Part shown: one piece after another, positions 33,730 to 41,146 of the stretch
How positions within the stretch are numbered: the stretch's first letter is position 1
Layout of the letters: every line of letters starts with the position of its first letter
Origin: Bacteroidota bacterium
GTDB taxonomy: Bacteria; Bacteroidota; Bacteroidia; Sphingobacteriales; Sphingobacteriaceae
DNA: 64,000 nt
Reading direction: 5' to 3'
Assembly (NCBI GenBank): GCA_018266915.1
Contig: JAFDZM010000076.1
Span: 186,001 to 250,000 of the forward strand
The notes under the pieces: generated by a model
The model's input: the letters and a program-made list of their open reading frames with translations, nothing else
Told to the model about the DNA's origin: nothing
Databases searched by the model: none
Made by a program: the position numbers and the translations under genes

Positions 33730-36072
33730 TTAAAAAGGCAGTCCTATGCCGAAGTTGAGCTGCATGAAGTTGAAGCTATCGTAGTTGGATGCTTTGTAAG
33801 CCTTTTTAAAATCGCCGGTATGAAACAGTTCATCGAAATGATTGATGAGCACCCACTGGTCAGGGCCGGTAAATTCAGGGTCTTTGAATTTAAGCGCTGC
33901 ATCAAACCGAAAGATGAAAAAGCCGAGGTCGAAGCGCAGCCCGGTGCCAATACCCATTGCTGTAGATTGCCATAGGTCATTGAGCCTGAACTCGCCGTTA
34001 GGGTTTTCAACTTGCTTATGCAAACGCCACACGTTACCTGCATCAATAAATACGGCGCCTTTTAGTTTGGAACCGAAAAAGTCGTCAGCCAGTTTATACC
34101 TATACTCCAGGTTGGTTACAAATTTTATTTCCCCAAACTGATCCAGGTATTTCAGACGTTGTAGTGTAGTGGTGTCACCGGCATAAGCTATACCGCGATT
34201 AAATTGGCCAGGGCCTAATGTGCGTGGTAACCAGGCGCGGATATCGTTGGCTCCGCCGGTATAAAAGTTCTTTTCAAATACCAGTTGTGAGCTGTTGCCA
34301 TAAGGCACTCCAATACCAGGGTTAATGCGCCAAACCAACTGCTTCTCTCCGCCAAAACTTTTGTAAAACCTCAGGTCTATCTCACCCTTTGCATATTGGG
34401 CAAATGTATAACCAAAAATGGTTGCAGTATCCTTTGAGGTATGAAATATTTTACTCAACGCCCATAATGTGTTACCGCCAACGTCAATCGATCCCCTGAA
34501 ATAGAGGAAATCGCGGTAAGTGTTCAGCTTATTGGCATTTAGCTGATAGGTGTACGTACTGCCTGATGAAAAAATGGTACGTCCTATAAGTTTAACATAG
34601 GAATAGTAGTTATGTGCCAGCAACGAATCACGGGCGACCTGGTCGATCTTACCTGTCGAAAATTCTATATCGATAGGTGTAAGTGTATGGACTTTATCGG
34701 GTGTCTCGGTAAAGTCGTAAGTAATTGAGTTTGCAAAGCTCGTCCGCTCAACCAATCCTTTTTGAAAAAACAGGGAATAGTTACTGGAGAAAGTAGTATG
34801 AGGGACCCCGTATTTACCTAAAACAGGCAAATTAAACGGCGTAAGCAGTTGCGGATAGGTTACCGTTCCGCCCAGTTTAAACTCCTGGTTTTCGATACCT
34901 CCTCCTGTGGTTGAGCCGTTATCAAATAACACACTATAATTGAATTTGATCTGTAATATTGCAGCTGTTTTAAATATGTTCCGGTCGGTAAAAGTATTGC
35001 CTGCACTAAATCCGTAACGCCCGGAGTTAAACAGGAATTCCCCCTCCACCCGGTTCGACATTTGCTTTAAAGGCACCAGGTCGATTTTGGTATTCAGCCG
35101 GTTAGTACTATCGGGTAACTTCTCATAAGTAGGGTTAGGCACATTCCGGAATAAATTCAGTTCAGAAAGCCTGGAAGTGGTTAATGATTGTTTATCGATA
35201 TTATACAGGTCGCCTTTTTTTTGGAAGCTGTATATCTCGATGATATGCGGCCTGAATTTCTTTGAAAAATCAACAAACCTGAATTGAGAATCAACCTGCA
35301 TGGTATCTACCTTACCTGGTGTGCGCCCGGTACTGGTTGAGACAGTGATGAGGGTATTATTGATCCTGTAAATAGGATGAGCGGATTTTCCGGGCGGATT
35401 ATCAATAATCATCTGCACATCGGCGATGCTCTTATTAAAAGTAGTGTCGGAGTTGAAACTAATGTATTGCCTGAAAAAATCATAATACCCATTCCGCTTC
35501 ATCAACAGGTACATTTCATCACGTTCTGCGGCCAAACTATCTGTATCGAACCTGTCACCGGGATGAATATGAGTTAATCTGAAAGCATTAGCGCCATATA
35601 ACGCCTTCATTTTTTTATCAGCAATACTGTCTGAAACCTTCCGTATTTTGAACAATGACCCTTCGGTAGCCGTAAATATTAATTCAGCTTTTTTCTTTTT
35701 TACAACGATACTATCGGCAACTTTAGCTTTGAGGTAACCTTTATTTTGCAGAAACTTTTGTATTTGCAATCTTGAAAACTCCACCAGCGCACTATCTACC
35801 AGGTTGGGTGACTCTCCTATGTCCCGCTTGCCATTTTTGCTGAACCAGTAATATAATTTAAGATTGAGGGCGTTATTGGGCTGCTGTTCCTTATCAACAT
35901 AATTCACCGCAGCTTCTGAGAATTGTTTATCGACGCCTTTTATGGTGATCTTCCTGACTAGGGCCTCATTGTCCTTCAGCCGGTGCGTCAAACCACATGA
36001 CGACGCCAGAAAGAGGAGCAAAATACTTAATATTGTAAGGCGATACCCTTCAGGTTTATTATATGCTTTCAA
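33730..36072 (-). CDS. tamL: TamA-like outer-membrane lipoprotein TamL
   Basis: The 780-residue protein belongs to the Omp85 superfamily. It has a lipobox (LLLFLASSC, cysteine near 26), POTRA-like repeats in the N-terminal half (ITIKGVDKQFSE, then the QIQKFLQNKGYLKAKV segment) and a C-terminal 16-strand barrel ending in phenylalanine (LNFGIGLPF). A lipid-anchored TamA-like protein is the Bacteroidota TamL. With TamB it is thought to assist outer-membrane assembly. tamB is not adjacent. The start is a TTG at 36072; no ATG exists before the signal sequence. It overlaps the divergent methyltransferase start by 10 bp. Confidence 0.85.
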   Translation of the reverse strand: MKAYNKPEGYRLTILSILLLFLASSCGLTHRLKDNEALVRKITIKGVDKQFSEAAVNYVDKEQQPNNALNLKLYYWFSKNGKRDIGESPNLVDSALVEFSRLQIQKFLQNKGYLKAKVADSIVVKKKKAELIFTATEGSLFKIRKVSDSIADKKMKALYGANAFRLTHIHPGDRFDTDSLAAERDEMYLLMKRNGYYDFFRQYISFNSDTTFNKSIADVQMIIDNPPGKSAHPIYRINNTLITVSTSTGRTPGKVDTMQVDSQFRFVDFSKKFRPHIIEIYSFQKKGDLYNIDKQSLTTSRLSELNLFRNVPNPTYEKLPDSTNRLNTKIDLVPLKQMSNRVEGEFLFNSGRYGFSAGNTFTDRNIFKTAAILQIKFNYSVLFDNGSTTGGGIENQEFKLGGTVTYPQLLTPFNLPVLGKYGVPHTTFSSNYSLFFQKGLVERTSFANSITYDFTETPDKVHTLTPIDIEFSTGKIDQVARDSLLAHNYYSYVKLIGRTIFSSGSTYTYQLNANKLNTYRDFLYFRGSIDVGGNTLWALSKIFHTSKDTATIFGYTFAQYAKGEIDLRFYKSFGGEKQLVWRINPGIGVPYGNSSQLVFEKNFYTGGANDIRAWLPRTLGPGQFNRGIAYAGDTTTLQRLKYLDQFGEIKFVTNLEYRYKLADDFFGSKLKGAVFIDAGNVWRLHKQVENPNGEFRLNDLWQSTAMGIGTGLRFDLGFFIFRFDAALKFKDPEFTGPDQWVLINHFDELFHTGDFKKAYKASNYDSFNFMQLNFGIGLPF

Positions 36073-36803
36073 AATCTCAGATCAATTTATTAAAGTCATT
36101 ACAACAAAAAAAGTTTCGCCGCGAACATGGTTTATTTATTGTAGAAGGCCATAAATCTATTACCGAATTCATCAATTCGGCATACCCGGTAGAGGCCGTT
36201 TATTACACGCCTTCGTTCGATTCAAAAATGCTGAAATTATCCCAAAAAATAAACTTCTGTGAAATTTCTGTTACAGAGCTGGAGAGGGTAAGCAGTTTGA
36301 AAACACCGCAGGATGCATTGGCCCTGGTAAAGATACCTGAATGGCCCGTTTTGCAGCATGAGCAGCTAAAAGGGAAGTTCTCTTTAGTGCTGGACGGTAT
36401 ACAGGATCCGGGCAATATGGGCACCATTATCCGCATTGCTGATTGGTTTGGGATTGACAGTATTATTTGTTCGGAAGATACGGTTGATGCCTATAACCCA
36501 AAGGTGGTGCAGGCTTGCATGGGTTCATTGGCAAGAGTAAAGGTTCATTACACCTCGTTAATTGAATTTCTCTCTAAAATCAAACTCCCTGTCTATGGAG
36601 CATTGCTGGATGGCGCAAATATTTATCAAACCGATTTTGGCAAAGAAGGGCTAATTGTAATGGGGAATGAAGGTAATGGTTTAAGTCCGGAAGTTCAGAA
36701 AATGGTGAATAAAGCCATCACTATTCCACGCATCGGGAAAGCCGAATCGTTGAATGTTGCGATTGCTACAGCGCTGTTTTGTTCAGAGATAACCAGAAAG
36801 TAA
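36063..36803 (+). CDS. TrmH/SpoU-family RNA methyltransferase
   Basis: A 246-residue protein with an N-terminal substrate-binding domain (MLSKSQINLLKSLQQKKFR, then GLFIVEGHKS). A C-terminal knotted SPOUT domain carries the three motifs DGIQDPGNMGTIIRIADWFG, IVMGNEGNGLSPEV and SLNVAIATALF. It methylates a ribose 2'-OH in rRNA or tRNA with S-adenosylmethionine; the exact site is not predictable. Divergent pairing with tamL is common in this group. Its ATG lies inside the first codons of tamL on the other strand. Confidence 0.92.
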   Translation: MLSKSQINLLKSLQQKKFRREHGLFIVEGHKSITEFINSAYPVEAVYYTPSFDSKMLKLSQKINFCEISVTELERVSSLKTPQDALALVKIPEWPVLQHEQLKGKFSLVLDGIQDPGNMGTIIRIADWFGIDSIICSEDTVDAYNPKVVQACMGSLARVKVHYTSLIEFLSKIKLPVYGALLDGANIYQTDFGKEGLIVMGNEGNGLSPEVQKMVNKAITIPRIGKAESLNVAIATALFCSEITRK

Positions 36804-36823
36804 GGTTTAAAAGAGGGTGAAAA

Positions 36824-36988
36824 GATCCCATAGGGATCAAATGTTGGTAAAAAAATGATAAGCGAACATCCCGTGCCGTAGGTACGAAATGTTGTAGACG
36901 GCTGACTAGGTTGAAGATTTAACATATTGCCCCTACAGGGCAAAAATCCTTTTATATTTTTCTACCAACATTGGGCTCCGATGGAGCC
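36824..36988. repeat. Nested mini-hairpin cluster
   Basis: The 300-bp gap 36804-37104 holds four short hairpins: GATCCC-ATA-GGGATC at 36824-36838, GTGCC-GTA-GGTAC at 36873-36885, TTGCCC-CTACA-GGGCAA at 36927-36943 and GGCTCC-GAT-GGAGCC at 36974-36988. In addition 36841-36856 and 36956-36971 form 15-of-16 complementary arms (ATGTTGGTA-type) around the middle two. No reading frame fits the region. Confidence 0.7.
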
Positions 36989-37081
36989 ACTAATTAAATA
37001 CATCCACTCCTTTCACAACATAAAACGCCTTTATTCGTAATAAATTCTGACAAATAAACTTGGCGGGCAACAAATAATTAC

Positions 37082-37089
37082 TATTTTTG
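37082..37089 (+). promoter_or_regulatory. Putative -7 element of tRNA-Cys
   Basis: TATTTTTG fits TAnnTTTG and ends 15 bp before the mature tRNA start. Confidence 0.6.
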
Positions 37090-37104
37090 CACTCCTTAAA
37101 AAAT

Positions 37105-37175
37105 GGTCGGATGGCCGAGTGGCTAGGCAGAGGTCTGCAAAACCTTTTACAGCGGTTCGAATCCGCTTCCGACCT
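37105..37175 (+). tRNA. tRNA-Cys (GCA)
   Basis: The cloverleaf is complete: acceptor GGTCGGA / TCCGACC, D-arm GCC-GAGTGGCTA-GGC, anticodon arm GAGGT-CTGCAAA-ACCTT with anticodon GCA, and T-arm AGCGG-TTCGAAT-CCGCT. CCA is not encoded. It is followed after 30 bp by a small basic-protein gene and may share its transcript. Confidence 0.96.
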
Positions 37176-37205
37176 CAAGGTTTAAAAAATTAAAAATACA
37201 ACACC

Positions 37206-37382
37206 ATGGGCGTTACTCGTTTAAAAAGAAAAGACAGAAGAAATAAAACTTTTTCTCGCTTAGAAGTACAGGGTCTTAAATTAGCTACCAATATCGAATT
37301 AGGCAGCCGTTCAAAAGAGCCAAAAAACAGCCAGCTTGACAAAAATAACGCTGCTTTAGCTAAAGCAGCAGCCGGAAAATAA
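37206..37382 (+). CDS. 58-residue basic protein, conserved-looking, unknown
   Basis: The ATG at 37206 opens a 58-residue frame: MGVTRLKRKDRRNKTFSRLE, then a middle part GLKLATNIELGS, then an Ala/Lys tail ending AKAAAGK. The sequence is rich in Lys/Arg at the start, has no membrane segment, and is followed by a textbook terminator. It lies directly behind tRNA-Cys. From memory, proteins starting like this occur widely in Sphingobacteriaceae, but I know no function. RNA or ribosome contact would fit the charge and is only a guess. Confidence 0.8.
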   Translation: MGVTRLKRKDRRNKTFSRLEVQGLKLATNIELGSRSKEPKNSQLDKNNAALAKAAAGK

Positions 37383-37399
37383 TTCTTCTTCAGCGAGGA

Positions 37400-37423
37400 A
37401 GACGCGATGCATCTCGTCTCTAC
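37400..37423. repeat. GACGCGATGCA-type short palindromic repeat, copy 2
   Basis: AGACGCGATGCATCTCGTCT with near-palindromic AGACG / CGTCT arms. Almost the same sequence lies at 9038-9063. Confidence 0.65.
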
Positions 37424-37435
37424 GAATGAAATACA

Positions 37436-37469
37436 AATCCTGTTAGTTTTTTGCTGACAGGATTTTTTA
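37436..37469 (+). terminator. Intrinsic terminator
   Basis: AATCCTGTTAG and CTGACAGGATT form an 11-bp stem (one G-T pair) around TTTTTTG, followed by TTTTT. It ends the 58-residue gene and overlaps the end of the convergent gene at 37467. Confidence 0.85.
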
Positions 37470-37865
37470 TTCGACTTTATTTAACTCCTTCAATAAAGTT
37501 TGCATACAGGGGACTATCGGCCATTCATCTAAATCCTCTCTTTTTGTAATGCCTGCCCAATAAAATATCGTGTATTCATGAATTGCAAAGTCTTTGATGA
37601 GCAATTGTCTCACTTTATTCCAATAAAATTCCAATTGAGCGTGATCCTCCAGATCATTGTTTGAATCAATTATTATTTCTATCAATACAAACTTCTCATC
37701 GTCGTCAGTTAAAGAATTATAGTGATTAATATATTTCTCAATATCATTTGGATTTGAAACCTCATAAGACCAATCCTGCATTATTGGACTATAAGGCAAC
37801 CCTAATTCTTTTGCCAGTTTTTTTATGGCTTGCGGCATTGCAAATCTTGGCTCAGGGTTAAACAT
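37467..37865 (-). CDS. Hypothetical acidic cytoplasmic protein
   Basis: A 132-residue acidic protein without signal or membrane segments. It contains RFAMPQAIKKLAKELGLP, YEVSNPNDIEKYINHYNSL, DDDEKFVLIEIIIDSNND and FAIHEYTIFYWAG. The composition (many Asp, Glu, Trp, Tyr) and the regular helix-strand pattern resemble small immunity-type or SMI1-like proteins, but I cannot place it in a family. Its first 8 bases overlap the end of pyrD, so it is translated from the pyrD transcript. There is no toxin-like gene nearby that would support an immunity role. Confidence 0.7.
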   Translation of the reverse strand: MFNPEPRFAMPQAIKKLAKELGLPYSPIMQDWSYEVSNPNDIEKYINHYNSLTDDDEKFVLIEIIIDSNNDLEDHAQLEFYWNKVRQLLIKDFAIHEYTIFYWAGITKREDLDEWPIVPCMQTLLKELNKVE

Positions 37866-38910
37866 TGTTTTTATTAGCTAATATTTTTTTATTGATCCGT
37901 TTGATCAGTCCGGGGCCTTCGTAGATAAAGCCGGTATACAACTGAATGAGCGATGCACCTGCTTTTAATTTCTCCATGGCATCTTCCGGCGAATGTATAC
38001 CTCCTACGCCAATGATGGGGAATGCACCGTTGGATTTTTTAGAAAGATAGCGTATCACTTCGGTTGATCGCTCAGTCAAAGGTTTTCCGCTTAATCCGCC
38101 GGTTTCTCCGCTTAATTTTTCTGATTTTAGCCCTTCACGAACAATGGTGGTATTAGTGGCGATAATGCCCGCTATTTTAGTTTCTTTTACAATATCGACA
38201 ATATCATCCAATTGCTCATTAGTCAGATCCGGAGCGATCTTCAGTAAGATCGGTCTGCTGATGCCATTTTTTGAGTTTCGTTGCTGCAAGGTATTTAAGA
38301 TATGCATCAAAGGTTCTTTTTCCTGCAATGCACGTAAGCCAGGGGTGTTAGGCGAACTTACATTCACCACAAAATAATCTACCACGTCAAACAAGCGGTC
38401 AAAGCATTTGATATAATCGTTTACCGCTTCTTCATTCGGCGTTACTTTGTTCTTGCCAATATTTCCACCGATGATCAATCCTCGTTGTGACTTCTTTGCG
38501 TCACGGCGATAAGCTGCAATTCTTTCAGCAGCAACATCAACGCCCTGGTTATTAAAACCCATGCGGTTGATCAGCGCTTTATCAGGTGGCAGACGGAACA
38601 TCCTTGGTTTTAAATTGCCCGGCTGTGGCAGTGGTGTAACGGTTCCTACCTCGACAAAACCGAAGCCCAGGTTGCCCATTTCAAAGATCATCTCTGCGTT
38701 CTTATCAAAACCGGCCGCTAAGCCAACCGGGTTGTTAAATTTCAATCCAAAGACTTCTTTCTCCAGCCGTTTATCTTCCAGGTCCCAAAGCATCCTGCTA
38801 AATGCTGTTCCTCCCGGGAAACGGTTAAATCGTTTCAGGTTGCGGGTAACGAAGTAATGCACTTTTTCAGGGTCGAACTGGAATAACAGCGGCTTAATTA
38901 ACTGATACAT
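37858..38910 (-). CDS. pyrD: Dihydroorotate dehydrogenase (quinone), class 2
   Basis: The 350-residue protein has the class 2 PyrD pattern: an N-terminal membrane-associating helix (YQLIKPLLFQFDPEKVHYF), NPVGLAAGFDKNAE, FVEVGTVTPLPQPGN, the active-site loop VVNVSSPNTPGLRALQ, KIAPDLT, and the FMN phosphate region GVGGIHSPEDAMEKL followed by LIQLYTGFIYEGP. It oxidises dihydroorotate to orotate in pyrimidine synthesis and passes electrons to menaquinone at the inner membrane. The unknown acidic gene downstream overlaps it by 8 bp. Confidence 0.96.
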   Translation of the reverse strand: MYQLIKPLLFQFDPEKVHYFVTRNLKRFNRFPGGTAFSRMLWDLEDKRLEKEVFGLKFNNPVGLAAGFDKNAEMIFEMGNLGFGFVEVGTVTPLPQPGNLKPRMFRLPPDKALINRMGFNNQGVDVAAERIAAYRRDAKKSQRGLIIGGNIGKNKVTPNEEAVNDYIKCFDRLFDVVDYFVVNVSSPNTPGLRALQEKEPLMHILNTLQQRNSKNGISRPILLKIAPDLTNEQLDDIVDIVKETKIAGIIATNTTIVREGLKSEKLSGETGGLSGKPLTERSTEVIRYLSKKSNGAFPIIGVGGIHSPEDAMEKLKAGASLIQLYTGFIYEGPGLIKRINKKILANKNNV

Positions 38911-38930
38911 GCCGCGAAGTTAGGTTAATA

Positions 38931-39021
38931 AGCGGAAAGCTGAAAGACCAAAGCAGAAAGCACTTTAAAGATCAATACGGTCAACCTTTTAGCTTTAGAC
39001 TTTCTGCTTTCCGCTTTCAGC
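38931..39021. repeat. Inverted GAAAGC word repeat
   Basis: AGCGGAAAGCTGAAAGACC and AAGCAGAAAG on the left are answered by CTTTCTGCTTTCCGCTTTCAG on the right, making a long imperfect hairpin. It fills the gap between the divergent pyrD and ABC-F genes. Confidence 0.65.
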
Positions 39022-39030
39022 TCAAAAAAG

Positions 39031-39038
39031 TATCTTTG
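39031..39038 (+). promoter_or_regulatory. Putative -7 element of the ABC-F gene
   Basis: TATCTTTG fits TAnnTTTG. Only seven bases separate it from the ATG at 39046, so the mRNA would be almost leaderless. Confidence 0.6.
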
Positions 39039-39045
39039 CGCGCAA

Positions 39046-40965
39046 ATGATTGCTATTAATAACCTTACGTTCGAGATTGGTGCGCGGGCCCTGTATGATG
39101 AAGCCAACTGGCACATAAAACCCGGTGAAAAAATTGGCCTTATCGGCGCCAATGGTACTGGCAAAACTACACTTCTTAAGTTGATTGTCGGAGACTATAC
39201 CCCTACTTCGGGAACTATATCTATGGCAAAGGACCTGACGATGGGTTACCTGAACCAGGATCTGCTCAGCTATTCGTCTGACAAAAATATATTGCATGTG
39301 GCTATGGAAGCTTTTGAGCGCCAGAACCAACTGCACGATGAGATAGAAGTTTTGCTTAAAAAACTGGAGACAGATTACAGTGAGGACCTGCTGCATAAAC
39401 TGAGCGACAAACAGCATGAGTTTGAACTGCTCGACGGATACAATATCGAGTATAAGGCGCATGAAATTTTAGCCGGTTTAGGTTTTAGCGAACCGGATAC
39501 ACACCGCAAATTGAGCGAATTTTCGGGTGGATGGCGCATGCGTGTAATGCTTGCTAAGATATTGTTACAGGCTCCGGATATCCTTCTACTCGATGAGCCC
39601 ACCAACCACTTAGACTTGCCATCTATCCAATGGCTGGAAGAATACCTGAAGGCTTTTGAGGGGGCGATCATTATCGTTTCGCACGATAGATGGTTCCTCG
39701 ACCGTGTGATCAACCGTACCGTTGAATCCCGTAAAGGCAAGCTGACCGTTTATGCAGGCAATTATACTTTCTATTTGGAAGAGAAATCCCAGCGTGAAGA
39801 AATTCAGCGCGGTGAGTTTAAAAACCAGCAAGCAAAAATCAGGCAGGAAGAACGCCTGATCGAACGTTTCAGGGCTAAAGCATCAAAAGCTAAAATGGCC
39901 CAGTCGCGCATAAAAGCTTTGGATAGATTAGAGCGTGTGGATGACGTGGATGATGATAACCCGGAGGTAAGCTTCTCCTTCCGTTTCTCAAGGCAATCCG
40001 GCAGGCACGTGGTAACTTTGGAACACGTTGCCAAGAGCTTCCCGACCATAGAGATATTGGATGACGCTGAAGCACTGATTGAAAAAGGTGATAAAATAGC
40101 CCTCATCGGTGCCAACGGTAAAGGTAAATCGACTTTACTACGTATTATTGCCGGGGCCGATAAGAATTTTACCGGATCGGTTCAACAAGGACATAATGTT
40201 ACGCAAACCTTCTTTGCACAGCATCAGTTGGAGGCTTTGCATTTGGAGAATACGATTTTGGGTGAACTGCAATCCTTCGCGCCAAAGCATAATGAAACGG
40301 AGTTGCGTACCATTTTAGGATCGTTCCTGTTCACAGGTGATGATGTATTTAAGAAGATTAAGGTGTTATCCGGTGGTGAGAAATCGCGCGTGGCATTAGC
40401 CAAAGCGTTGACAGCAGATGCCAACTTCCTGATCCTCGACGAGCCTACGAATCACCTTGACATGCAGTCGGTGAATATTTTGATCCAGGCTTTACAGCAA
40501 TACGAGGGTACCATCATCGTTGTATCGCACGACCGTTATTTCCTGGACAATGTGGCTAACAAGATATGGTTCATAGAAGATCATAAAATTGTTACTTATC
40601 CAGGTACTTATCAGGAGTACGATCATTGGTATGCTAAACGTAAATTGCAGCCAAAAGCTGAACAAGCGCCAAAACCCGAGAAAAAGGAAGAAAAGAAAGA
40701 GCCTGTTGCTGCGAAAAAACCGGATGACGAAAAGGCAAAACAGTTAAAAAAACTGAACCAGGAACTGGCCGCGATGGAGCAGCAGATAGAAGCGTTGGAA
40801 AAAGAAGTTAAAGGTTTGGAAGATCAACTGGCTGATGATAAACTCTATACCGATGCCGCAAAAGCGCAGGAAGTGACTGATACTTATCAGCTTAAGAAAC
40901 TGAAGCTGAAAGAAATCCAGGCGAAGTGGGAGAATCTGGCTGAGCATATCCTGGAGATCAGTTAA
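39046..40965 (+). CDS. ABC-F family ATPase (Uup/EttA-like)
   Basis: A 639-residue soluble protein with two ABC domains. The first has Walker A GANGTGKTT, signature SGGWRMRV and Walker B LLLDEPTNHLD. The second has GANGKGKST, LSGGEKSRV and LILDEPTNHLD. An inter-domain linker helix pair (EEIQRGEFKNQQAKIRQEER) and a C-terminal coiled coil after about 555 are typical of Uup-like ABC-F proteins. These act on the ribosome or, for Uup, on branched DNA; none is a transporter. The stop codon lies inside the repeat ATCAGTTAACCGGTGAC that recurs at 42417. Confidence 0.93.
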   Translation: MIAINNLTFEIGARALYDEANWHIKPGEKIGLIGANGTGKTTLLKLIVGDYTPTSGTISMAKDLTMGYLNQDLLSYSSDKNILHVAMEAFERQNQLHDEIEVLLKKLETDYSEDLLHKLSDKQHEFELLDGYNIEYKAHEILAGLGFSEPDTHRKLSEFSGGWRMRVMLAKILLQAPDILLLDEPTNHLDLPSIQWLEEYLKAFEGAIIIVSHDRWFLDRVINRTVESRKGKLTVYAGNYTFYLEEKSQREEIQRGEFKNQQAKIRQEERLIERFRAKASKAKMAQSRIKALDRLERVDDVDDDNPEVSFSFRFSRQSGRHVVTLEHVAKSFPTIEILDDAEALIEKGDKIALIGANGKGKSTLLRIIAGADKNFTGSVQQGHNVTQTFFAQHQLEALHLENTILGELQSFAPKHNETELRTILGSFLFTGDDVFKKIKVLSGGEKSRVALAKALTADANFLILDEPTNHLDMQSVNILIQALQQYEGTIIVVSHDRYFLDNVANKIWFIEDHKIVTYPGTYQEYDHWYAKRKLQPKAEQAPKPEKKEEKKEPVAAKKPDDEKAKQLKKLNQELAAMEQQIEALEKEVKGLEDQLADDKLYTDAAKAQEVTDTYQLKKLKLKEIQAKWENLAEHILEIS

Positions 40966-40999
40966 CCGGTGACTGGTTAATAAGTGATTAGTGGTTAGA
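40957..40999. repeat. GTTAACCGGTGAC word repeat, copy 1
   Basis: ATCAGTTAACCGGTGAC at 40957-40973 is repeated exactly at 42417-42433, and further GGTTAA/TTAGTGG words follow. The ABC-F stop TAA is part of it. Confidence 0.6.
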
Positions 41000-41017
41000 T
41001 TTGAATTCTAAATATAG

Positions 41018-41118
41018 GGTGTCACACTGAGGCACTCGAAGTGTGTGCGTAAAGGCCTTTGCCTGCTATGCTTCCCTTCGACGAGGCTCAGGACAGGCTT
41101 GTACCTCAGCATGACACC
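41018..41118. repeat. Inverted-repeat element with TCGA-rich interior
   Basis: GGTGTCACACTGAGG (41018-41032) and CCTCAGCATGACACC (41104-41118) are 15-bp ends with two mismatches, 101 bp overall. Inside lies CTTCGACGAGGCTCAGGACA. It looks like a small non-autonomous repeat. The coding frame of the next gene runs open through it, which is an artefact. Confidence 0.7.
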
Positions 41119-41146
41119 TAAGCACAACAATAATCCGCGTCACGTC

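Noticed and set aside
36990..37178. 62-residue minus-strand frame over tRNA-Cys
   Set aside because: It is antisense to a perfect tRNA cloverleaf.
37467..37865. Immunity protein of a toxin system
   Set aside because: Only general composition suggests it; no toxin or secretion marker lies nearby and it is coupled to pyrD.
38925..39164. 79-residue minus-strand frame across the pyrD/ABC-F gap
   Set aside because: It reads through a word repeat (SRKSKAKR type) and the ABC-F coding start; no independent signal.
41045..41146. N-terminal extension of the DUF5103 gene by 34 residues
   Set aside because: The extension is the translation of an inverted-repeat element; the ATG at 41147 gives a normal signal peptide.
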